A DNA stretch of 10,130 nt, taken from positions 1-10,130 of the forward strand of contig JBJOFF010000025.1 in NCBI GenBank assembly GCA_046048895.1, written 5' to 3'. This document shows, piece after piece, positions 1-7,081 of this stretch. The stretch's first letter is position 1. Each line of letters begins with the position of its first letter. Source of the stretch: ZLKRG08 sp046048895. Lineage in GTDB: Bacteria; Actinomycetota; Actinomycetes; Nanopelagicales; Nanopelagicaceae. The position numbers and the translations under genes were made by a program. Under the pieces are notes generated by a model that made no database searches, was not told the origin of the DNA, and was given only the letters and a program-made list of their open reading frames with translations.

Positions 1-89
1 GAAGCGGCCAAGGTCCCCGTTGGGACTGGAAGCGATTCGCCTGATAAAACAGGAGAAGAGCGCCCAACTCCAACGAAGGAGAATTACTC
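1..89 (+). promoter_or_regulatory. Leader upstream of hppA with possible alternative pairings
   Basis: No gene is visible before hppA, and the window edge cuts this stretch. Positions 12-17 (GGTCCC) can pair with 22-27 (GGGACT, one G-U pair) as a small hairpin. CGTTGG at 18-23 can instead pair with CCAACG at 70-75, directly next to the Shine-Dalgarno. CTCC at 68-71 can also pair with GGAG at 78-81 inside the Shine-Dalgarno itself. These pairings exclude each other in part, which is what a leader controlling translation might look like, but each stem is short and could arise by chance. I do not recognise a known riboswitch class, and no promoter can be placed. Confidence 0.25.
75..81 (+). promoter_or_regulatory. 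Shine-Dalgarno of hppA
   Basis: GAAGGAG lies 8 nt before the ATG at 90. It is a near-ideal ribosome binding site and fixes the hppA start. Confidence 0.8.
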
Positions 90-2363
90 ATGCGAGCTTC
101 TAGCTCACTTGTGCAAGTAACAGGTTCCAACCTGACTTATGTATATATCGTCCTCGCAATCTCATTAGCAGCACTCGGCGTCGCAGCAGCACTGCGCGCG
201 CAAGTTCTTGCTAAAGCAGATGGCACCGAGAAGATGAAAGAGATCGCGCAAGCGGTCCAAGAAGGCGCAGCGGCATATCTGACTCGCCAATTCAAAACGC
301 TTTCATTCTTCGTCGCAATTGTTTTCGTTCTACTTTTCGCACTTCCTGGCACAACTGAAATCAAAGTTGGCCGCTCAATCTTCTTCTTAGTCGGCGCAGG
401 ATTCTCTGCACTTGTCGGCTATCAAGGTATGTGGCTTGCAGTTCGCGCAAACGTTCGCGTTGCCGAAGCAGCACGCCAGAAGTCAGCTGAAGGCGCAGTG
501 CAGATTGCATTCCGCACCGGTGGCGTTGTAGGTATGTTAACTGTTGGCCTTGGTCTTGTTGGCGCAGCAGTTGTAGTTGCGATCTATCGCGAAAATGCAC
601 CAGCAGTTCTTGAAGGTTTCGGTTTCGGCGCCGCGATGCTTGCAATGTTCATGCGCGTTGGCGGCGGTATCTTTACTAAAGCTGCAGACGTCGGAGCAGA
701 CCTTGTAGGTAAAGTTGAAAAAAGTATTCCAGAAGATGACCCACGTAACGCTGCAACTATTGCAGATAACGTTGGCGATAACGTCGGTGACTGCGCAGGT
801 ATGGCTGCAGACTTATTTGAATCTTATGCCGTAACTCTTGTTGCAGCTCTTATTCTTGGTAAAGCTGGCTTCGGCGACAGCGGTCTTATCTACCCACTTA
901 TCGTTCCGGCAATCGGAACTATCACTGCAGTACTAGGAATCTTCCTAACTCGTATGCGCAGCACAGATAAGTCAGCGATGAACGGAATCAATCGTTCATT
1001 CTTTATGTCAGCAATTATCTCTGCAGTATTAACTGGTCTAGCAACATTTACCTATTTACCAGCGAAATTCAGCATGTTAACTGGCCTTTCTGAAGAAGCT
1101 ATTGCAGAAGCAGGCGATACCAACCCACGCATTCTTGCTTGGGGCGCAGTATTAATCGGTATCGCGCTCGCAGCCGCAATTCAGTTACTAACTAGCTTCT
1201 TTACCGAAGTTGGCAAGCGTCCAGTAAATGACGTAGCAGCATCATCAAAGACTGGTGCCGCAACTGTAATTCTCTCTGGTATCTCAGTTGGTTTTGAATC
1301 AGCGGTTTATTCAGCACTGCTAATTGCAGCTGCAGTATTCGGTGCCTTCTCATTAGGTGGCGGTTCAATTACTTTATCCCTATTGGCAATCGCACTTGCA
1401 GGTACTGGTCTTCTAACTACTGTTGGCGTGATCGTTGCTATGGATACCTTTGGTCCGATTTCAGATAATGCACAAGGCATCGCAGAAATGTCTGGCGATG
1501 TTAAGGGCGAAGGCGCACAGATTCTTACTTCACTTGATGCAGTTGGTAATACCACAAAGGCAATTACAAAAGGTATTGCAATCGCAACTGCAGTTCTTGC
1601 AGCGACTGCGCTCTTCGGTGCATTTACAGATGCAATCAAGGAAGCAGTTATTAACGCTGGCAAGAACGGCGCAGAACTTGCAGAACAATTCCAAGGCGTA
1701 CTAAACGTTGCAGATCCACGTAACTTAGTTGGTCTAGTAATTGGCGCAGCAGTGGTATTTATGTTCTCTGGTCTTGCAATCAATGCAGTATCTCGCGCAG
1801 CTGGCGCAGTGGTACTTGAAGTTCGTCACCAGTTTGAAAAGCACCCAGGAATCATGAAGGGTACTGAGAAGCCTGAATACGGCGCAGTTGTCGATATCTG
1901 CACCCGCGATTCATTACGCGAACTTGCAGTACCTGGCGTTCTTGCAGTGATGGCGCCAATTGCAGTTGGTTTCGGTCTTGGCGTTGGCGCACTTGGTGCA
2001 TACCTTGCTGGTGCAATCGCAACCGGTACTTTGATGGCAGTTTTCCTAGCTAACTCAGGTGGCGCATGGGATAACGCAAAGAAGATGGTTGAAGATGGCC
2101 ACCACGGCGGCAAGCACTCTGATGCACACGCGGCAACAGTTGTGGGCGACACCGTTGGTGATCCTTTCAAGGACACCGCAGGCCCTGCTATCAACCCTCT
2201 TATCAAGGTTATGAACTTGGTTGGTCTACTTGTTACTCCACTAATCGTGAAGTTATCACTTGAAGATAAGGGCACTACATCGTTTGCAATCGCATTCGTT
2301 GCAATGTTCGTAATCATCGGCGGCCTTGTGCACAACCGTCGTAAGTCAACATCAATCGCATAG
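90..2363 (+). CDS. hppA: Membrane-bound proton-pumping pyrophosphatase, K+-independent type
   Basis: Integral membrane enzyme that hydrolyses pyrophosphate and pumps protons out of the cytoplasm. At 757 residues with many hydrophobic segments it has the usual size of the family. The substrate-binding signature DVGADLVGKVE is at residues 200-210, followed by the acidic DNVGDNVGD at 226-234. A second conserved block, MDTFGPISDNAQGIAEM, is at 451-467, and the C-terminal VGDTVGDPFKDT block is also present. The residue that separates the two subfamilies is visible: GNTTKAITKG at 486-495 carries Lys490 and Thr493, the K+-independent pattern, where K+-dependent enzymes have Ala at the Lys position. 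The start is set by GAAGGAG 8 nt upstream. The gene ends in a strong terminator, so it is probably not cotranscribed with topA. Codon use is native (CGC/CGT for Arg). Family assignment is near certain; the ion type is inferred from the motif. Confidence 0.97.
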   Translation: MRASSSLVQVTGSNLTYVYIVLAISLAALGVAAALRAQVLAKADGTEKMKEIAQAVQEGAAAYLTRQFKTLSFFVAIVFVLLFALPGTTEIKVGRSIFFLVGAGFSALVGYQGMWLAVRANVRVAEAARQKSAEGAVQIAFRTGGVVGMLTVGLGLVGAAVVVAIYRENAPAVLEGFGFGAAMLAMFMRVGGGIFTKAADVGADLVGKVEKSIPEDDPRNAATIADNVGDNVGDCAGMAADLFESYAVTLVAALILGKAGFGDSGLIYPLIVPAIGTITAVLGIFLTRMRSTDKSAMNGINRSFFMSAIISAVLTGLATFTYLPAKFSMLTGLSEEAIAEAGDTNPRILAWGAVLIGIALAAAIQLLTSFFTEVGKRPVNDVAASSKTGAATVILSGISVGFESAVYSALLIAAAVFGAFSLGGGSITLSLLAIALAGTGLLTTVGVIVAMDTFGPISDNAQGIAEMSGDVKGEGAQILTSLDAVGNTTKAITKGIAIATAVLAATALFGAFTDAIKEAVINAGKNGAELAEQFQGVLNVADPRNLVGLVIGAAVVFMFSGLAINAVSRAAGAVVLEVRHQFEKHPGIMKGTEKPEYGAVVDICTRDSLRELAVPGVLAVMAPIAVGFGLGVGALGAYLAGAIATGTLMAVFLANSGGAWDNAKKMVEDGHHGGKHSDAHAATVVGDTVGDPFKDTAGPAINPLIKVMNLVGLLVTPLIVKLSLEDKGTTSFAIAFVAMFVIIGGLVHNRRKSTSIA

Positions 2364-2374
2364 TTCTAAAAACT

Positions 2375-2422
2375 AGTGTGGGCAACTGACAATTCAAGTC
2401 GGTTGTCCACACTTAGATTTTT
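2375..2422 (+). terminator. Rho-independent terminator after hppA
   Basis: A 16-bp stem pairs 2375-2390 with 2398-2413, with only two G-U pairs and a 7-nt loop (AATTCAA). The T-rich tail TTAGATTTTT follows. It starts 12 nt after the hppA stop codon, so topA should need its own promoter. Confidence 0.9.
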
Positions 2423-2457
2423 CCCATTAAACAAAACTAGGAATTACTAAAAACAAA

Positions 2458-5166
2458 ATGGCCGTAGCAAAAAAGAAAACCGCAAAGAAAGCAGCGAAGA
2501 AGTCTGCTAAAAAATCGGTCTCTGCTGCGCCAAAAGTTCGTCCACCATTCGACGGCAATTTCAAAAAATTAGTAATCGTTGAGTCCCCTGCCAAAGCTCG
2601 CAAGATCACCGATTACCTTGGCGATGATTACATCGTTGAAGCATCAGTCGGTCATATCCGCGATCTGCCACAACGCGCCGCTGATATTCCTGCAGAAGTC
2701 AAAAAACAAGCTTGGTCCAAAGAAGGCGTCGATATCGAAAATGATTTCGCGCCACTATATGTAATTAACCCAGATAAAAAAGGCAAAGTCTCTGAGCTAA
2801 AAGCGCTCATGAAAGAGGCCGACGAACTAATCCTGGCAACGGACGAAGACCGAGAAGGCGAAGCCATTGCTTGGCACTTGGTCGAAGTACTAGAACCAAA
2901 GATCCCAATCAAACGCATGGTCTTTAACGAAATCACCAAAGAGGCAATTCAAAAAGCAGTTCACGAAACTCGCGACTTGGATTATCACTTAATTGACGCT
3001 CAAGAAACTCGCCGCGTCCTAGATCGCCTCTACGGATACCGTTTATCCCCGGTTTTATGGAAAAAAGTCATGCCGCGCATCTCTGCCGGCCGCGTGCAAT
3101 CTGTTGCTACTCGCTTGATCGTCGAACGCGAACGCGAACGCATGGCCTTTATTTCATCCGCTTGGTGGGATTTAACTGCAAAGTGCGAAGGTTTTGATGC
3201 CCGTTTACTTTCTGTTGACGACAAACGCCTTGCAGCCACAAATGATTTCGATGCCAACGGCGCGTTAAAGGAAAAAAACGCCGCAAACATTCTGCTGCTT
3301 GATGAAACCAACGCAAAACAACTAGCGCAATCACTCGAACACGTACCGTTAACCGTTAAATCAATCGAAGAATCTCCACGCACTGAACGCCCAAAGCCAC
3401 CATTTACTACATCCACTATGCAACAAGATGCTGGATCTCGTCTTGGTTGGGGCGCACAGATCACCATGCGCGTGGCACAACGTTTATACGAAAACGGTTA
3501 CATCACCTACATGCGAACCGACTCTGTAAATTTATCTTCACAAGCAATCAACGCCGCATGCAACGCAGCTAAATCACTCTACGGCGCCGACCATGTTGCA
3601 GATGCCCCACGTGTCTATCAAGGTAAATCAAAGAACGCCCAAGAAGCTCACGAAGCCATCCGCCCAGCAGGCGATACCTTTAAAACTCCTGGCGAACTCG
3701 CACCAGAACTATCTCGCGATGAATTCGCACTCTACGATTTAATCTGGAAGCGCACCGTTGCATCCCAAATGGCCGATGCCAAGAAAATGCAACAGCGCGT
3801 TGACTTTGATGCCACAACTTCAGATAACAAAAAGGCAATCTTCAGAGCAAACGGATCTGTTGTTACCTTCGCCGGTTTCCTTGCAGCATACGACGACGTA
3901 CAAACCGAAGATTCAAACAAAGATGAAGATGCATCAGATAAGCGCCTACCGGTTATGTCCGAAGGGCAAAAATTAAAGGTAAATGAACTCCTAACCGAAG
4001 GCCACGAAACCAAACCGCCTGCGCGCTATACCGAACCTACTCTTGTAAAAAAACTAGAAGAACTTGGCATCGGACGCCCATCTACCTTTGCATCTATTAT
4101 CCAAACTATCCAAGACCGCGGCTATGTCATGAAACGCGGCCGCGCACTTGTTCCTACCTTCTTAGCTTTCTCTGTTGTTGGACTATTAGAACAACACTTC
4201 TCAAAACTTATTGATTACGAATTCACTGCATCTATGGAAGAAGATTTAGACAAGATCGCATCCGGTGAAGCAGAACGTATCGATTGGCTACGCAATTTCT
4301 ACTACGGCCACGATGGCATGCCAGGTTTAAATGAACTTGCAGCAGATCTAGGTGTTATCGACGCGCAACAGATAAACACCATGAAGTTATCTGATGACAT
4401 TGAAATCCGCGTTGGCCGATATGGCGCATACGTACAACAAGGACAAGGCGATGATCGTAAGTTTGCCAATATTCCAGAAGGCACTGCACCTGATGAAATG
4501 AATTTAGCTTATGCGCAAGAACTTCTTGCAAAGCCATCGGGTGAACGCGAATTAGGAATTGATCCAGAGACAGGTTTCCCGATCATCGCAAAGTCTGGTC
4601 GTTACGGCGCATATGTAACTGAAATCTTGCCTGAGCCAGAACCGGTAATTAATCCAAAGACTGGTAAACCAAAGCGCATTAAGAAAGATGAACTGCCAAA
4701 GCCGAAAACAGCTTCGCTATTTTCGACGATGGATTTAAATACCATCACATACGAAGATGCATTAAAACTACTTTCTCTTCCGCGCGTACTTGGCACCAAC
4801 GCAGCTGGTGAAGAAATCACGGTGCAGAATGGTCGTTATGGACCTTATTTAAAGGCCGGTACCGATTCCCGCACGCTTACATCTGAAGACCAAATCTTTA
4901 AAATCACTCTAGATGAAGCGCTTGAGATTTATTCGAAACCTAAAGAACGTCGTCGCGGTGTAGCCAAGCCACCGCTTAAAGACTTTGGTATTGATCCTGT
5001 AACAGGAAAACACATTCTAGTTAAAGATGGTCGATTCGGTATGTATGTCACAGACGGCGAAACCAATGCGACTCTTCGTCGCGGCGATACTCTTGAAGCC
5101 CTAGATTTGGTTCGAGCTCAAGAGTTGTTAGCTGGCCGTCGCGCTTGGGAAGCTGAAAACAGCTAA
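2458..5166 (+). CDS. topA: DNA topoisomerase I (type IA)
   Basis: Relaxes negatively supercoiled DNA by a transient single-strand break. A Lys/Ala-rich tail (residues 4-28) comes first. The TOPRIM domain starts at LVIVESPAKARKI (38-50, with catalytic Glu42), and its acidic triad TDEDRE is at 128-133. The active-site tyrosine is Tyr351 in ITYMRTDS. The C-terminus has four Topo_C-type repeats with GRYGAYV-like cores near 653, 714, 792 and 858. There are no four-cysteine zinc fingers, as is usual in Actinobacteria. Its 902 residues are close to mycobacterial TopA. The protein ends without the basic tail that mycobacterial TopA carries at the C-terminus; the basic tail here is at the N-terminus. 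The ATG at 2458 has only AGGA about 15 nt upstream, rather far, so weak-SD or leaderless translation is possible. It lies between the hppA terminator and the AT-rich cassette. No clear promoter is seen in the 35 nt after the terminator. Confidence 0.97.
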   Translation: MAVAKKKTAKKAAKKSAKKSVSAAPKVRPPFDGNFKKLVIVESPAKARKITDYLGDDYIVEASVGHIRDLPQRAADIPAEVKKQAWSKEGVDIENDFAPLYVINPDKKGKVSELKALMKEADELILATDEDREGEAIAWHLVEVLEPKIPIKRMVFNEITKEAIQKAVHETRDLDYHLIDAQETRRVLDRLYGYRLSPVLWKKVMPRISAGRVQSVATRLIVERERERMAFISSAWWDLTAKCEGFDARLLSVDDKRLAATNDFDANGALKEKNAANILLLDETNAKQLAQSLEHVPLTVKSIEESPRTERPKPPFTTSTMQQDAGSRLGWGAQITMRVAQRLYENGYITYMRTDSVNLSSQAINAACNAAKSLYGADHVADAPRVYQGKSKNAQEAHEAIRPAGDTFKTPGELAPELSRDEFALYDLIWKRTVASQMADAKKMQQRVDFDATTSDNKKAIFRANGSVVTFAGFLAAYDDVQTEDSNKDEDASDKRLPVMSEGQKLKVNELLTEGHETKPPARYTEPTLVKKLEELGIGRPSTFASIIQTIQDRGYVMKRGRALVPTFLAFSVVGLLEQHFSKLIDYEFTASMEEDLDKIASGEAERIDWLRNFYYGHDGMPGLNELAADLGVIDAQQINTMKLSDDIEIRVGRYGAYVQQGQGDDRKFANIPEGTAPDEMNLAYAQELLAKPSGERELGIDPETGFPIIAKSGRYGAYVTEILPEPEPVINPKTGKPKRIKKDELPKPKTASLFSTMDLNTITYEDALKLLSLPRVLGTNAAGEEITVQNGRYGPYLKAGTDSRTLTSEDQIFKITLDEALEIYSKPKERRRGVAKPPLKDFGIDPVTGKHILVKDGRFGMYVTDGETNATLRRGDTLEALDLVRAQELLAGRRAWEAENS

Positions 5167-5170
5167 AATA

Positions 5171-6139
5171 TTAGATTTTCGAAAGTTTACGACCGACATA
5201 AGAAACGATTGGTCGTTCGAGGTATTTGTAGCTGAACTTTGCCATGAAATAAGATATTAAGAACACTATAAAGAAGTGAACGAACAAACCAAAATTTGCA
5301 TATGTAAATTTCAACCAATAAGCAAACGAATTGCCGTCAATTAAGATATTAGTTAATCCAATCATAACTATAAAATGCGCACAAAAGATTCCATAAGTAT
5401 ATGTACCCACTCTATGTAACAAGGAAAATTGAGGATGATCAGAAAATCTCATAATAGTTTTGTTATCCAACAACAAAATTCCTAAGCAAAAAACCATAAT
5501 AGACCAATGAAAAAGAGGAAAAGGACTATGTTTTGGAGTAACAAGCAATAAGTAAATTAGAGGTATTAAAGATATATTTCTCCAACGATTTAAAGCTCTA
5601 AAATCTCCGTTGCGAAATGAGATTCCTAATGTTATAAAAAATAGATTTGCAAGAATGCTTAGGATTGTGTATGGAAATGAGTCAAATATTCCTTTTTCGA
5701 TAATATATAAATATACTTGCAGAAGTAAAGAGCCTGTCAAAATCACTAATCTAAAGATTCTAGATTTTGTAATCAAACCTGTTGCAATGATTAGACTAAA
5801 AATCCACTCAAAACTTATTGACCAACCACCTGGATATGAATCAAAATTCGAAAATAAAGTTTGAACCATAAGAATATTTGCAAGAAACCAAATAGGTGAG
5901 TCGAACCGAAAATAGAAAATCAACGACATTAAGAAAGACAATGGGAAGAGCCGAGAAAATCTATAAATGATAAAATCAACACGGCCAAATCTATTTTTGT
6001 AATCAGCAAGCAAGTAGCCAGATACCAGAAAAAATACTTGTACCCCGATGGCTCCTATTGAAATGTTCATGGTATGCGCAACAACTACCAATGTAATTGC
6101 AAGAAACCTTAACAAGTCGATATCAAGTCTACGCTTCAT
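5171..6139 (-). CDS. Membrane acyltransferase, acyltransferase-3 (OafA/YrhL-like) family
   Basis: Multi-pass membrane protein of 322 residues that probably transfers an acetyl or other acyl group to a surface polysaccharide or glycolipid sugar. The family's R-x10-H motif is present: Arg11 in DLLRFLAI and His22 in VVVAHT. The FFLVSGYLL segment (36-44) follows, then the basic RFSRLFPLSF stretch (60-69) and a WSISFEW box (106-112). About ten hydrophobic segments can be counted. The C-terminal YKYLERPIVSYV matches the family's usual ending. There is no C-terminal SGNH domain. Upstream on its strand, AGGA lies 12 nt before the start. Its stop codon is 4 nt from that of topA, tail to tail, with no room for a normal terminator. 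It is divergent from the formyltransferase. Family is confident; the acceptor is unknown, and the neighbours suggest a nonulosonate-containing glycan. Confidence 0.88.
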   Translation of the reverse strand: MKRRLDIDLLRFLAITLVVVAHTMNISIGAIGVQVFFLVSGYLLADYKNRFGRVDFIIYRFSRLFPLSFLMSLIFYFRFDSPIWFLANILMVQTLFSNFDSYPGGWSISFEWIFSLIIATGLITKSRIFRLVILTGSLLLQVYLYIIEKGIFDSFPYTILSILANLFFITLGISFRNGDFRALNRWRNISLIPLIYLLLVTPKHSPFPLFHWSIMVFCLGILLLDNKTIMRFSDHPQFSLLHRVGTYTYGIFCAHFIVMIGLTNILIDGNSFAYWLKFTYANFGLFVHFFIVFLISYFMAKFSYKYLERPIVSYVGRKLSKI

Positions 6140-6254
6140 GATTTCTCAATTTCCTATGCTATCAAGCTGAGTGTTTAAGAGTAGACTATAAAAGATTAAC
6201 AAATACGGCATATCAGTTCCAAAATCGAAATTCAAATGCAAACTTTTATGGGGA
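6140..6254. promoter_or_regulatory. Divergent promoter region of the glycan genes
   Basis: These 115 nt separate two genes that point away from each other, so promoters for both should lie here. For the + strand, TATAAA at 6187-6192 is a good -10 box, but no convincing -35 lies 16-18 nt upstream. I cannot place the minus-strand promoter with confidence. No gene or clear operator palindrome is seen. Confidence 0.4.
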
Positions 6255-7079
6255 ATGAAATATAATAGAAATGACTGGGCAAATGCGCTGTCCCTAGAAG
6301 AAAGACACCTTATGACAAAAGCTGCTGTAAGAATCTTGCTGCTCGGGTATAGTCCTTCCGAAACTAGTTTGTTTGAAGAGCTTGCTTCCTCTGGTTACCA
6401 TGTACATCATTCAGACGATAAGAATTTTGACGCGAGCGATTTTGATCTTGTTGTTAGTTATGGATACAGCCACAAGATTTTGAGAAATGTCCTAGAAAAT
6501 TGCTCTGCTCCAATTATTAATCTCCACATCGGATTTTTGCCATGGAATAGAGGAGCACATCCTAATTTCTGGTCACATTGGGATAACACAGCAACAGGTG
6601 TCACAATCCATGAAATTGATGAAAGTATTGACACTGGACCAATCATTTGCCAAGAGTTAGTAAACCTTAACATTCGGGAGGAAACTTTTGAAAGTTCATA
6701 TTTTATTTTGCGAGAAGCAGTAGAGAAACTATTTTTAAGGAATATAGATAATTTGATTGGTAGAAAATACACAACAATTAGACAACGAGGTCGTGGATCG
6801 TTCCACAAAAAATGTGAATTGCCAAGTAACTTTTCAGGATGGAATTCTAATATTCTTGACGAAATCTTAAGATTAGAACGAATGAATTTTAATCCGCAAA
6901 GCAGCAAACTGGAGCTTATTGACAAAATTGAACAAGTCAGAACGAATAACAACATAAACTGGATGAATTTACTTCGAGTTGTCGCAGAAGTAGCACCTGA
7001 AAAATTGTCAGAAATTACGACAAAAATTAATGAGAGCGATAATTTAATTTCTAGTTATTTTAAACAATTAGGGGATTAG
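6255..7079 (+). CDS. Formyltransferase-fold enzyme, probable sugar N-formyltransferase
   Basis: Probably transfers a formyl group from 10-formyl-tetrahydrofolate to an amino sugar in surface-glycan synthesis. The catalytic triad of the fold is visible as Asn89, His91 and Asp126, in IINLHIGFLPWNRG (87-100) and SIDTGPI (124-130). These correspond to N108/H110/D146 of E. coli Fmt. Residues 27-80 look like a shortened Rossmann half. The Fmt-type tRNA-binding C-terminal domain is absent, which argues against Met-tRNA formylation. Instead residues about 218-274 are charged and helical, a module I cannot name. The start is uncertain: the ATG at 6255 has a G-run directly against it, while Met20 (6312) sits just before the fold begins and has a weak purine-rich site upstream. 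The stop touches the pseI start region, implying one operon and translational coupling. The substrate (a 4-amino sugar on the pseudaminate pathway) is inferred from context. Confidence 0.8.
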   Translation: MKYNRNDWANALSLEERHLMTKAAVRILLLGYSPSETSLFEELASSGYHVHHSDDKNFDASDFDLVVSYGYSHKILRNVLENCSAPIINLHIGFLPWNRGAHPNFWSHWDNTATGVTIHEIDESIDTGPIICQELVNLNIREETFESSYFILREAVEKLFLRNIDNLIGRKYTTIRQRGRGSFHKKCELPSNFSGWNSNILDEILRLERMNFNPQSSKLELIDKIEQVRTNNNINWMNLLRVVAEVAPEKLSEITTKINESDNLISSYFKQLGD

Positions 7080-7081
7080 TG

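Noticed and set aside
1307..2335. Long minus-strand open frames opposite hppA
   Set aside because: Shadow frames of a conserved gene; the translations are low in order and match no family I know.
6255..7079. Methionyl-tRNA formyltransferase (fmt)
   Set aside because: The catalytic core is shared, but the Fmt C-terminal tRNA-binding domain is missing and the neighbours are glycan genes.
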